DNA of 61,937 nucleotides from Rhodospirillaceae bacterium. GTDB lineage: Bacteria > Pseudomonadota > Alphaproteobacteria > MPNO01 > UBA2964. Location: contig JABJKO010000315.1 in NCBI GenBank assembly GCA_018660305.1, positions 1 through 61,937 on the forward strand, written 5' to 3'. Positions 16,291-24,949 of the stretch are shown here, in pieces. The position numbers were made by a program, and so were the translations under genes. Under the pieces are notes generated by a model. It was not told the DNA's origin. It saw nothing but the letters and a program-made list of their open reading frames with translations, and did not search any database. Position 1 is the first letter of the stretch; every line of letters starts with the position of its first letter.

Positions 16291-18447
16291 ATGAAACAAA
16301 TCCTGTGTACTCTCGGCCCCTCCTCCATGAACGGGCGCGTTATTCGTCGCCTCGAACAGGCTGGTGCAACGCTGTTCCGGATTAACCTGTCGCATACGAA
16401 ACTGGCGGATCTGGCACGTACCATCGAGCAGATACAGAGCGCCACCAAGGTTCCGATTTGCCTGGATACCGAGGGAGCTCAGATCCGGACGGGCGATATC
16501 GTCGGGGGGGCCATTACGCTGCGCGGTAATTCGGTTGTGCGGGCCCATCGTCGTCGGGTGCCTGGAGATGACCGCAATTTCAATTTTTACCCCTCGGACA
16601 TCACGAACCGGCTTGAGATTGGTGATTTTATCAGCATCGATTTTAATTCCGTGCTGGTTCAAGTCATCGAGATTGAGACGGACTCGGTCGTTATGCGCGT
16701 TCTCAATGGCGGTGTAGTGGGTCAGAATAAGGCGGTAACAGTTGAACGGCCTATCGACCTTGCGCCCCTCACCGATAAAGATGAAGCGTCGATAAAAGTT
16801 GGCCGCGAGATGGGTCTGACCCATTTCGCGCTGTCATTTGCGAATAGCGGAGATGATGTTGAATATATTCGCTCGCTGGCCGGTCCTGGCACGTTTATTA
16901 TTTCCAAGATCGAATCCCGGAAAGCGTTGACCAATCTCGATGCCATTGGCCACCGGTCCGACGCGTTGTTGATTGATCGGGGCGATTTATCCCGCGAAGT
17001 CCCCATCGAACTGATCCCGCGCACTCAGAAGGCCATTCTCCGGCGTGGCCGGGATCTGGACACACCTGTCTATGTGGCGACCAACCTTCTCGAATCCATG
17101 GTTGTCACACCCACGCCAACGCGTGCCGAAGTGAACGATATTTATAATACGCTTCTGGATGGCGCCGACGGGCTGGTGCTCGCGGCGGAGACGGCGATCG
17201 GACAATACCCCATTCAATGCGCCGAAATGATCGGCCGACTGATCCGGGGCCATGAAGCGGCGACCGACCAGGACGCCTTGATATCGATTGATCCTGTTTC
17301 TCAGCTGGTCGAACCCCATGGCGGCCTTCTGATCAATCAAGAGCGCTTCACCGAAAATATCACTGATCTTCAGGCATTGCCGTCGCTGACCGTGTCGCAC
17401 CATACGTTGATGGATGCGGAGCAGATTGCGATCGGAACATATTCACCGCTGACGGGATTTATGGATCGGGAGACCCTGGATTCGGTCTTGCAAACCAGCC
17501 GGCTGCCCGGCGGCGACGTATGGACGTTGCCCGTAGTCCTGCCGGTACAGGACGATATCGCCGCACGGCTTGCTTCCGGAAGCTGTGTTACGCTGAAAAA
17601 TGCTGCGGGCGATATCATGGCGCTCCTCGACGTTACCGAAATCTTTGAGGTGGACCTCGAAAAATACTGTCAGGATTTTTACGGCACCCGTTCGACCGGT
17701 CATCCGGGTGTGTTGGGTTCGTTAAAGGCAGGGCGGTATTTCGTTGGCGGTAAGGTCAGTTTGATTAAACCCGTGCCGTCGCCCTATCGGCATTACCAGC
17801 TGACTCCGTCACAATCCCGGTTCATCTTCGACAAGCTCGGCTGGTCCCAGGTCGTCGGATTTCACGGACGCAATCCCGCTCATCGCGCCCACGAAACCAT
17901 CCAGCTTTCCGCCCTGGAGCAATCCGGTGCTGACGGGCTTTATATCAATCCCGTCATCGGGCCGAAGAAAAAGGGAGATTTTCTGCCGGATCCGATCATG
18001 AAGAGTTATCAAATGATGCTCGAGTTCGGGATATATCCGACCGGTAAGGTAATCCTTGGCAGCTTTGCGACTTATTCACGCTATGGCGGGCCGCGCGAAG
18101 CGGTCTTCACGGCGTTGTGCCGAAAAAATATGGGCTGCAGTCATTTTATCATCGGGCGTGACCATACCGGGGTCGGCGATTTTTACGGGGCCGATGCGAA
18201 CCGCCGGTATTTCGAAGAACTCGGAGATCTCGGGCTGACTCCCGTCTTTTTTGATGCGGTGGGATACAATCCGGTATCCGGCAAGCTGGAGGCGGCATCT
18301 GCCGACGACGTGAATTCGATCAGTGGAACCGAAGTGCGCGAAACCCTGAAAGCCGGCAACCGGTTGCCCGAATGGTTCATGCGCGAGGCCGTTCAGGATC
18401 TTTTGCTGGACGAGATTGCAAGTGGCCGGCCGGTCTTCCATGATTGA
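16291..18447 (+). CDS. Pyruvate-kinase-like domain fused to ATP sulfurylase
   Basis: A 718-residue two-part enzyme. Residues 1-325 are a pyruvate kinase A+B barrel: RINLS (Arg30, Asn32, Ser34), LDTEG (Asp59), Lys206/Glu208 in SKIES, Asp232 in RGDLS, Thr264 and PTRAEVND near 276, so substrate and metal ligands are kept. The pyruvate kinase C-domain is missing. Residues about 337-718 are sulfate adenylyltransferase: a PUA-like lead, GRNPAHRAHE at 526-535 (the usual Gln two residues before Arg is His525), GRDHTGVGD at 622-630 and ISGTEVR at 677-683. It should make APS from ATP and sulfate. The kinase part may regenerate ATP from phosphoenolpyruvate or act as a regulatory fold; that is inference. 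The APS kinase gene follows six bases later. Confidence 0.88.
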   Translation: MKQILCTLGPSSMNGRVIRRLEQAGATLFRINLSHTKLADLARTIEQIQSATKVPICLDTEGAQIRTGDIVGGAITLRGNSVVRAHRRRVPGDDRNFNFYPSDITNRLEIGDFISIDFNSVLVQVIEIETDSVVMRVLNGGVVGQNKAVTVERPIDLAPLTDKDEASIKVGREMGLTHFALSFANSGDDVEYIRSLAGPGTFIISKIESRKALTNLDAIGHRSDALLIDRGDLSREVPIELIPRTQKAILRRGRDLDTPVYVATNLLESMVVTPTPTRAEVNDIYNTLLDGADGLVLAAETAIGQYPIQCAEMIGRLIRGHEAATDQDALISIDPVSQLVEPHGGLLINQERFTENITDLQALPSLTVSHHTLMDAEQIAIGTYSPLTGFMDRETLDSVLQTSRLPGGDVWTLPVVLPVQDDIAARLASGSCVTLKNAAGDIMALLDVTEIFEVDLEKYCQDFYGTRSTGHPGVLGSLKAGRYFVGGKVSLIKPVPSPYRHYQLTPSQSRFIFDKLGWSQVVGFHGRNPAHRAHETIQLSALEQSGADGLYINPVIGPKKKGDFLPDPIMKSYQMMLEFGIYPTGKVILGSFATYSRYGGPREAVFTALCRKNMGCSHFIIGRDHTGVGDFYGADANRRYFEELGDLGLTPVFFDAVGYNPVSGKLEAASADDVNSISGTEVRETLKAGNRLPEWFMREAVQDLLLDEIASGRPVFHD

Positions 18448-18453
18448 GCGACC

Positions 18454-19017
18454 ATGAGTGAACGCGCCGATATCTATTGGTTCTGCGGTCTTTCCGGTTC
18501 CGGAAAATCGACAATTGCGCAGGCAGCCGCGGAGCGGCTTGTCGCCGCGGGCCGGCGTGTCCTGGTCCTTGATGGTGATGAAGTGCGGCAGCGTCTTCAT
18601 CAGACGCTGGGTTTTTCCCGAGACGACATTATCGAGAACAACTGCCGAATTACGGAGATCTGCGCAGCCGAACGTGATGGGTATGACGTCATTCTCGTGC
18701 CGATTATTGCCCCATTCCATGAGAGCCGGGTCGCGTCACGCCGTTCGCTCGCACCGTCTTTTCGGCTGGTCTGGTGCGACGCCGATGTCTCCATTGTCGC
18801 GTCACGGGATGTGAAGGGACTCTACGCCATGGCTGATCGTGGCAAGATCACCGACCTGATTGGTTATTCACCTAACGGTGTTCCGTTTGAGGCGCCTGAT
18901 GATGCGGATATTGTTCTAAAGACCGGGCAGGATGATGTGGCCCGATCGGTTGAAGAATTCTGTGCCGCCGTGGACGCGGCCCTGCCGGCCGAAACCGAGA
19001 TTTTGGCAGATCGATGA
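18454..19017 (+). CDS. cysC: Adenylylsulfate kinase (CysC)
   Basis: Phosphorylates APS to PAPS, the donor for sulfotransferases. The 187-residue protein has the P-loop GLSGSGKST (12-20), DGDEVRQRLH near 43 and the RDVKGLYAMADRGKI segment near 118. The C-terminal GIDSPYE motif of canonical enzymes is changed to GYSPNGVPFEAP. It lies directly behind the ATP-sulfurylase fusion, so the pair forms a complete sulfate-activation module. Sulfotransferase-like genes are at 38621 and 45678. The stop overlaps the start of the cytidylyltransferase by four bases. Confidence 0.85.
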   Translation: MSERADIYWFCGLSGSGKSTIAQAAAERLVAAGRRVLVLDGDEVRQRLHQTLGFSRDDIIENNCRITEICAAERDGYDVILVPIIAPFHESRVASRRSLAPSFRLVWCDADVSIVASRDVKGLYAMADRGKITDLIGYSPNGVPFEAPDDADIVLKTGQDDVARSVEEFCAAVDAALPAETEILADR

Positions 19018-19718
19018 GCCGTATCTGCACCATCTGCGCGCGTGCCGGTAGTAAGGGTGTTCCAGGGAAGAACACCCGATTACTTCTCGGTAAACCGCTG
19101 CTCGCCCATTCGATTTTACAGGCGCAGGAGAGCGATCTATTTGATGCGATCGCGGTCAGCAGCGAATCTGACGATATTCTCTCCGTTGCCGCGGAATGGG
19201 GCGATGTGCATCTTATCCGCCGGCCCGATGAAATGGCCAATGATACAGCCTCCAAACTACCACCCATTCGGCACGCGGCGCTGACCGTCGAAGAAAAGAC
19301 GGGTGTTACATTCGATGTCATTGTCGATCTGGACGTGACGTCACCGCTGCGCAACATCGATGATATTAAGGGTGCGGTTGCCTTGCTCGAGGCACGCAAC
19401 GTCACCAATATTCTGACCGGGGCACCGGCGCGCAAGAACCCCTATTTTAATATTCTGGAACGCGGTTCCGACGGGACCATCGGGCTTTCCAAGCGTTTAC
19501 CCGGAGATCGTCTTGAGCGTCGTCAGGATACGCCCGACTGTTTTGATGCCAATGCTGCGGTGTATGTGTGGCGGCGGGATGATTTTGTGGCACGGCCGGA
19601 TGTCTTTTACGGCGATACGCTTCTCTATGAGATGCCGGAGGAACGGTCGCATGATATCGACACGCCCTTGGATTTTGAGTTTGTCGAATTTCTTATGAGA
19701 AAACGGGACGCCCGTTGA
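19014..19718 (+). CDS. neuA: CMP-nonulosonate cytidylyltransferase (NeuA family)
   Basis: Activates a nonulosonic acid (sialic, legionaminic or pseudaminic type) with CTP. The 234-residue protein opens with ICARAGSKGVPGKN, the family's nucleotide-binding loop, followed by VSSESDDIL and DLDVTSPLRN, typical of LegF/PseF/NeuA. The companion NeuB, NeuC and LegC-like genes within 6 kb favour legionaminate over pseudaminate, since pseudaminate clusters use PseG rather than a NeuC-type hydrolysing epimerase. It overlaps cysC by four bases. Confidence 0.85.
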   Translation: MSRICTICARAGSKGVPGKNTRLLLGKPLLAHSILQAQESDLFDAIAVSSESDDILSVAAEWGDVHLIRRPDEMANDTASKLPPIRHAALTVEEKTGVTFDVIVDLDVTSPLRNIDDIKGAVALLEARNVTNILTGAPARKNPYFNILERGSDGTIGLSKRLPGDRLERRQDTPDCFDANAAVYVWRRDDFVARPDVFYGDTLLYEMPEERSHDIDTPLDFEFVEFLMRKRDAR

Positions 19719-19753
19719 CGGGTCCCTGACTGGAGCCAACGAAGGAGTAGACC

Positions 19754-19924
19754 ATGAGTAATGTTCTAAAAGGGAATTTCGAAACCAAGAAGACCGTCAA
19801 GGCCGAAGATACGGAAGACGATCTTGAAGCGCGTTTCGAACGCGAGGCGATGAAACACCTCGGTGGGTCGATTGCCTATGTGTCGAAGAAAAAAGTTAAC
19901 TGGGAATTGAAGGAAGAGGATTGA
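19754..19924 (+). CDS. 56-residue charged small protein
   Basis: An ORF of 56 codons with a strong ribosome-binding site (GAAGGAG, 19741-19747). The product is highly charged: a lysine-rich start, an acidic middle (EDTEDDLEARFERE) and a lysine-rich end (SKKKVNWELKEED). No membrane segment or known motif is visible. It sits between the cytidylyltransferase and the DUF115 gene, 37 bases before the latter. The function is unknown; an acceptor, chaperone or partner for the DUF115 protein is speculation. Confidence 0.65.
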   Translation: MSNVLKGNFETKKTVKAEDTEDDLEARFEREAMKHLGGSIAYVSKKKVNWELKEED

Positions 19925-19961
19925 TCACGCCGACAACGAAATTTCTCAGGCAGCCGGCTTG

Positions 19962-20993
19962 ATGGAAATACCCGAACGCGACGGTGAATTGGCGCGCAAA
20001 TTACTGGCGCATATGAACCAGATGACCTGGGACCGTTATGCCGATATTGCGTATGATAACGCACGCAAAAATTTCGACTTCCTGAGTCACGGCCAGTCTT
20101 TGGCTGCCCTGCGGGGGCAGCGGATTGGCGAGGGCGACACGGCGATTGTGGTTGCCGCCGGTCCGTCGATAAAGCGGAAGGATCCGGCGGCCCTGATCAA
20201 GGAATTTTCCTATGATGGGGCGATCGTGGTTGCCGAATCGGCGATCGCCTATTGCCTGCGCAACGGCATTGTACCGGATCTGGCTGTAACCATCGATCCT
20301 GGCCAGGGCCGTACGGTGCGGTGGCTGGGTGACCCGACGCTGACCGAAGAGCGCCTGCGCGACGACGATTATTTTGCGCGTCAGGATCAGGACGATGCCT
20401 TCGCGGATGAATTGCGGGCCAATGAGCAGATCATCAATTTGCTTGAGCGGCACGGCAAAGACATTCGCATTGCCCTGTCCACCATGGCTGACGAAAGCCT
20501 TGTCAGGCGGATCATCGACGTCGGTATGGACATCTACTGGTTTAACCCGATGCTCGACGATCCCGATGAGGCCGATAGTCTGACGGCCAAGCTGCAGGCG
20601 GATAATGGTTTGCCCAGTGTCAATGCGGGGGGCAACGTCGGCACCGCGAGCTGGCTGCTGGCTGATGCCGTTCTTGAAAAAAAGCATGTTGCGCTGACGG
20701 GGGTCGATTTTAGCTATTACGACGGCACACCCTATCTGAATACGCAGTATTACTATGAAGCGATCAACCTAGTCGGCGAAGAGAATCTCGATTCCCTGTT
20801 CGTACGGATCCACAATCCCCATGTGGATGCTATGTTTTTCACGGATCCGGCCTATCTCTGGTACAGAGAGTGTTTTCTCGAAATGGCGCAGGATGCCGAT
20901 TGTAAGACATACAACTGTACCGAAGGGGGCATATTGTTCGGTGACAATATCGAGACGGTTCCCTTTCGTCAGTTTCTGGAGACGTTCAATTGA
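19962..20993 (+). CDS. DUF115 / MAF-like putative nonulosonate transferase
   Basis: A 343-residue protein of the DUF115 (MptE/MAF-like) family, recognised by IVVAAGPSIKRKDPAALI near residue 62, ESAIAYCLRNGIVPDLAVTIDP near 90, GGNVGTASWLLADAVL near 224 and TGVDFSYYDG near 248. In flagellate bacteria MAF proteins transfer CMP-linked pseudaminic or legionaminic acid to flagellin; other relatives are pterin pyrophosphokinases. Between NeuA and the rest of the nonulosonate genes, a transferase role is more likely. No flagellin is in the window, so the acceptor is open. ATG 19962 was preferred over TTG 19959. Confidence 0.7.
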   Translation: MEIPERDGELARKLLAHMNQMTWDRYADIAYDNARKNFDFLSHGQSLAALRGQRIGEGDTAIVVAAGPSIKRKDPAALIKEFSYDGAIVVAESAIAYCLRNGIVPDLAVTIDPGQGRTVRWLGDPTLTEERLRDDDYFARQDQDDAFADELRANEQIINLLERHGKDIRIALSTMADESLVRRIIDVGMDIYWFNPMLDDPDEADSLTAKLQADNGLPSVNAGGNVGTASWLLADAVLEKKHVALTGVDFSYYDGTPYLNTQYYYEAINLVGEENLDSLFVRIHNPHVDAMFFTDPAYLWYRECFLEMAQDADCKTYNCTEGGILFGDNIETVPFRQFLETFN

Positions 20994-21049
20994 TATTGTT
21001 TAGTACTGAATTGGCCTGCCACCACAAAACTCATAAAGGCGTCTAAGAC

Positions 21050-22600
21050 ATGGCGAAGGTGTTGTTTGTCAATCCGGTCGTGCGTCAGGAAGACGTTCCC
21101 CGGCATGTTCCCTATGGAATTGCGCTTTTGGCTGCGATTTCGATCGAGAAGGGCCATCTCGTTCAGGTCTATGATCAAAATGCGTGGCGCAAGGGGCCAC
21201 AGGTCATGCGCGACGTTTGTCAGGCCGACGACTGGGACGTCATCGCATTTGGCGGCATAACCACCGCCTATAACTCTATGAAGGAACTGGTTCAGATCTC
21301 CCGCGAGGAATGCCCCGATGCGATTATCGTAATGGGCGGTGGGATCCTGACATCCCTTGCGAAGGAAATGATGAGTTGGATGCCGGAGGTCGATGTCGGC
21401 GTCATGGGTGAGGCGTTTGCGACCTGGCCCGAAATTCTCGAGCAGGTGGATGCCGGTACGGCGGATTGGCCGGTGATCGATGGTGTCGTCTACCGTGGTG
21501 ATGGGGACAAACTGCATTTCACCAAGCCGCGGGCATTGCTCGATGACCTCGATAGTCTGCCCTATCCCGCCTGGGATCTCTTCCCGCTGGAGGAGGTGTA
21601 TTTTCCCAACAGCATGTACATCAATTCCGAAGAAGGCATGATGACAAAGCGCCGGCTCGACATTAATGCGAGCTATGGCTGCTCATTAATCTGCCGTTTT
21701 TGCTATCACCTCGGTATTGCCGGGGACATGCGTTATGTAGAAGACGAAGACGGTGAGACAAACATCGAGTTTGACCAGCCGGGCACCTATACGCGCACCA
21801 TTCGCTTTCATAGCCCGGAATATGTCGTGAAAATGGTAAAACATATTTACGACAAGTACGGCGTCGATTTTGTCGCGTTTCTTGATGAGAATTTGATGAC
21901 CATGCATCGCTATTCCCGCGATACATGGCTGACGGAGATCTGCCGCCTTTGGCATGAATACGATCTCGTCCCGAAAATGAAACCCGATGGCTCCTGGGAC
22001 GGGGTCGCGTGGAGTGGCACCAGCCATGCCAGTCTGTGCAACAAGGAAATTCTCAAGACGATGGCCGAGGCCGGCTGCAAGATGCTGATCTACGGCTATG
22101 AATCGTTTTCCCCCCATGTGCTGAAGACAATTGGTAAGGGGGCCACCCGCAAGCATAACATTCAGAGCTTTTTCTGGACCCTTGAGGCCGGTATCCGGCC
22201 GATCCCCAACCAGATCATCGGGTTTCCCAATGATGATTTCGAATCCCTCAGGGCCAATGTGAAGGCATGGGATGAACTTGGAATCATGGTGAAGCCGCAT
22301 TTCGCAACGCCGTATCCGGGGTCGGAATGGTTTACGGTCTACCGCAAGTCCATCGAGGAACAATATGACGGCGACCTGGAGGCGTTTCTCAGGGATCTGG
22401 GCGACGCCAGCGATATATCGGCGATCATCTCGCATAATTTCAACGCGGTGGAGCTGGTGGGGTTGCGCGAAATGATGGTGCAGCGCGCCCATTTCCGCCT
22501 TGATGAATACGAGAAAATCTGGCGCCAGAACCACAATATCAAGGAAGGCGAGCCGTCGACGTTATTTATCGAACCGGTCTGGCCTATCGCCGCAGAATGA
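21050..22600 (+). CDS. Radical SAM protein with B12-binding-like N-terminus
   Basis: A 516-residue protein. Residues 1-135 look like a cobalamin-binding Rossmann domain (VLFVNPVVR, ending GGGILTSLAKEMM), but the usual DxHxxG histidine is not obvious. The radical SAM core starts at about residue 205 with YGCSLICRFCYH (CxxxCxxC cluster). The C-terminal 100 residues are helical. Such enzymes methylate or rearrange sugars, lipids or P-containing intermediates; the substrate here is unknown. It lies between the DUF115 and aminotransferase genes, so a sugar or nonulosonate precursor is a reasonable guess. Confidence 0.8.
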   Translation: MAKVLFVNPVVRQEDVPRHVPYGIALLAAISIEKGHLVQVYDQNAWRKGPQVMRDVCQADDWDVIAFGGITTAYNSMKELVQISREECPDAIIVMGGGILTSLAKEMMSWMPEVDVGVMGEAFATWPEILEQVDAGTADWPVIDGVVYRGDGDKLHFTKPRALLDDLDSLPYPAWDLFPLEEVYFPNSMYINSEEGMMTKRRLDINASYGCSLICRFCYHLGIAGDMRYVEDEDGETNIEFDQPGTYTRTIRFHSPEYVVKMVKHIYDKYGVDFVAFLDENLMTMHRYSRDTWLTEICRLWHEYDLVPKMKPDGSWDGVAWSGTSHASLCNKEILKTMAEAGCKMLIYGYESFSPHVLKTIGKGATRKHNIQSFFWTLEAGIRPIPNQIIGFPNDDFESLRANVKAWDELGIMVKPHFATPYPGSEWFTVYRKSIEEQYDGDLEAFLRDLGDASDISAIISHNFNAVELVGLREMMVQRAHFRLDEYEKIWRQNHNIKEGEPSTLFIEPVWPIAAE

Positions 22601-22655
22601 GCGGCCGACTAATCTCTGATCCGTTAAATTCCCGAATTTGACCCCAACGCCTGAC

Positions 22656-23864
22656 ATGGATACCAGCGCCGTCCTCGAAGCGGAAGCGGCTGCCGTGAGC
22701 GTTGCAATCGTCGAACGTCTGTCTTCCCTGTATCCCGATGGCGCGCCGCTGCATGAACCGTCCATCGGCGGTAACGCATGGGACTACGTCAAGGAATGCC
22801 TCGATACCGGATGGGTATCCAGCGCAGGCAAGTTCGTTGATCGGTTCGAACAGGAACTCGCAGCGTTTACCGGCGCGTCCCATGTCGTCGCCACGGTCAA
22901 CGGTACCGCTGCCCTGCATAGCTGTCTGATACTGGCCGGTGTCGATCAGGGAGACGAGGTCATTGTACCCGCCATGACATTTGTGGCGACGGCCAATGCC
23001 GTTAGCTATTGCGGGGCGGTACCGCATCTCGTGGATAGCGAGCTTGCGACCCTCGGCATGGATCCGGGAAAGCTCGCTGCCCATCTTCTGGACTGCGCCG
23101 ATATTTCCGACGGTGCCTGCATCAATCGGCAGACCGGTCGTCGGATCTCCGCTGCCATATGCATGGATACCCTTGGCCATCCTGCCGATTATGACCGGCT
23201 GGCGAAAATCTGTGACGACGCGAACATAGCGTTGATCGACGATGCGGCCGAAGCGCTGGGAAGTTATTCAAACGGGGCCCATGTCGGCAGCAATGCCCGC
23301 CTGGCGGCCCTTAGCTTTAATGGTAACAAGATTGCGACAACGGGCGGTGGCGGCGCGATCCTCACCAATGATCCGGATCTCGCGGCACGGGCCCGTTCTC
23401 TGACAACCACCGCAAAACGGTCACATGCGTGGGAATTCACCCATGATGCTGTGGGCTATAATTACCGCATTCCCAATATCAATGCGGCGCTCGGGTGCGC
23501 CCAACTGGAACAGATGCCGGATTTTCTGAGCGCCAAGCGGACGCTGGCAAATTGTTATATGGATTTATTTTCCGACCTGTCCGGCGTGACAATTATTCGT
23601 GAGCCCCAACATGCGCGAAGCAATTACTGGCTCAACGCCATCCTGTTGGACCCCCGGATAGCCGGTGCCCGCGATGACATATTGCAAAAAACCAACGGCT
23701 TGGGAATACAGACGCGGCCGGCCTGGACGCCCATGCACCGGTTGCCAATGTATGAAACCGCACCGCGATCTGATTTGTCAGTGGCTGAAGAGTTATTCGA
23801 TTGTTTGATCGATCTGCCGAGCGGAGCCGCATTGGCCCCAGCCGAAATGCGGAAGGAATCCTGA
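22656..23864 (+). CDS. LegC-like PLP aminotransferase (DegT/DnrJ family)
   Basis: Probably transfers an amino group to C4 of a 4-keto-6-deoxy-HexNAc nucleotide in the nonulosonate pathway. The 402-residue protein has GTAALHSCLILAGV near residue 90, DDAAEALGS near 200 and the PLP lysine in FNGNKIATTGGGG near 226. The layout, with an N-terminal helical extension, resembles the LegC / NHT_00031 aminotransferases paired with NeuB and NeuC. ATG 22656 is the first sensible start. Its stop TGA shares the A of the neuB ATG. Confidence 0.82.
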   Translation: MDTSAVLEAEAAAVSVAIVERLSSLYPDGAPLHEPSIGGNAWDYVKECLDTGWVSSAGKFVDRFEQELAAFTGASHVVATVNGTAALHSCLILAGVDQGDEVIVPAMTFVATANAVSYCGAVPHLVDSELATLGMDPGKLAAHLLDCADISDGACINRQTGRRISAAICMDTLGHPADYDRLAKICDDANIALIDDAAEALGSYSNGAHVGSNARLAALSFNGNKIATTGGGGAILTNDPDLAARARSLTTTAKRSHAWEFTHDAVGYNYRIPNINAALGCAQLEQMPDFLSAKRTLANCYMDLFSDLSGVTIIREPQHARSNYWLNAILLDPRIAGARDDILQKTNGLGIQTRPAWTPMHRLPMYETAPRSDLSVAEELFDCLIDLPSGAALAPAEMRKES

Positions 23865-24937
23865 TGTCTGTACTGGTTATAGCCGAAGCCGGCGTCAATC
23901 ATAATGGAGATGTTGGCCTGGCGAGAGATTTGATTGATGTTGCCGCCGAGGCCAAGGCGGACGTGGTCAAATTCCAGACTTTTGTGCCGGAAGAAGTCAT
24001 CAGCAAAAATGCGCCCAAGGCGGAATACCAGATGACGACGACGGATGCCGCAGAATCGCAGCTAGAAATGGCGCGTAAACTGTGGTTCCCGAACGATAAT
24101 TTTTTCATGCTCGCTGAGCATTGTGAAACCCGCGGGATTCAGTTCCTGTCGACGCCGTTCAATCTATCCAGCATCGATTTTCTTGCCGGCGATATGAAGC
24201 TGAAACGTCTTAAGTTGCCGTCGGGGGAAGTGACCAATGCACCATATTTGCTGAGAGCCGCGCGCACCGGCTGCGACATCATCCTGTCGACTGGAATGGC
24301 GACCCTGGATGAGGTGCGCAACGCTCTGGCGGTGCTGGCATTCGGTTTCGCCGGTGGCGATGAGCCGCCAGCAACATCAGCCTTTACCGCTTCCTATGAA
24401 AGTGAGGCCGGCCAGGCGGCGCTGCGGGATAAGGTGACGCTGCTGCATTGCACGACGGAGTATCCGACGCCTTTCGAGGCAGTGAATCTCCGGGCGATGG
24501 ATACGCTGCGGGAGGCCTTTGGTCTCGCCGTCGGTTTTTCCGATCACACGCCCGGGATAAATGCGTCCATTGCTGCCGCGGCGCGTGGTGCCGTTCTGGT
24601 GGAAAAGCATTTTACCCTCGATAAGGAAATGGACGGTCCCGATCACAAGGCCTCCCTCGACCCATCCGAGCTTCATGCGCTGGTTGCTGCATTGGGTGAG
24701 GTCGATCTCGCCATGGGTGATGGCATCAAGGCGCCTCATGATGTCGAGATAAAAAACATGCCCATCGCGCGGAAGAGTCTTATCGCACGCCATGCCATCG
24801 CTGCCGGTGAAATTTTTACCGAGGACAATCTCACCGTCAAACGGCCGGGGACGGGTGTGTCTCCGATGCTTTATTGGGACTGGGTCGGCAAACCCGCGCC
24901 GCGCAGCTATGTCGAAGACGAAATAATCACGGACTAG
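23864..24937 (+). CDS. neuB: Nonulosonate synthase (NeuB/LegI family)
   Basis: Condenses a 6-carbon amino sugar (ManNAc or 2,4-diacetamido-2,4,6-trideoxymannose) with phosphoenolpyruvate. The 357-residue enzyme starts IAEAGVNHNGD and continues with VKFQTF, STPFN, STGMATLDE, LLHCTTEYP, FSDHT and VEKHFTLD; the C-terminal SAF/antifreeze-like domain ends with KRPGTGVSP. All family motifs are intact. An insertion of about 20 residues near 170-190 (after LAFGFAGGDE) is typical of LegI-like enzymes. Neighbours LegC-like and NeuC suggest legionaminate as product. Confidence 0.88.
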   Translation: MSVLVIAEAGVNHNGDVGLARDLIDVAAEAKADVVKFQTFVPEEVISKNAPKAEYQMTTTDAAESQLEMARKLWFPNDNFFMLAEHCETRGIQFLSTPFNLSSIDFLAGDMKLKRLKLPSGEVTNAPYLLRAARTGCDIILSTGMATLDEVRNALAVLAFGFAGGDEPPATSAFTASYESEAGQAALRDKVTLLHCTTEYPTPFEAVNLRAMDTLREAFGLAVGFSDHTPGINASIAAAARGAVLVEKHFTLDKEMDGPDHKASLDPSELHALVAALGEVDLAMGDGIKAPHDVEIKNMPIARKSLIARHAIAAGEIFTEDNLTVKRPGTGVSPMLYWDWVGKPAPRSYVEDEIITD

Positions 24938-24949
24938 CGGGGACCCGGT

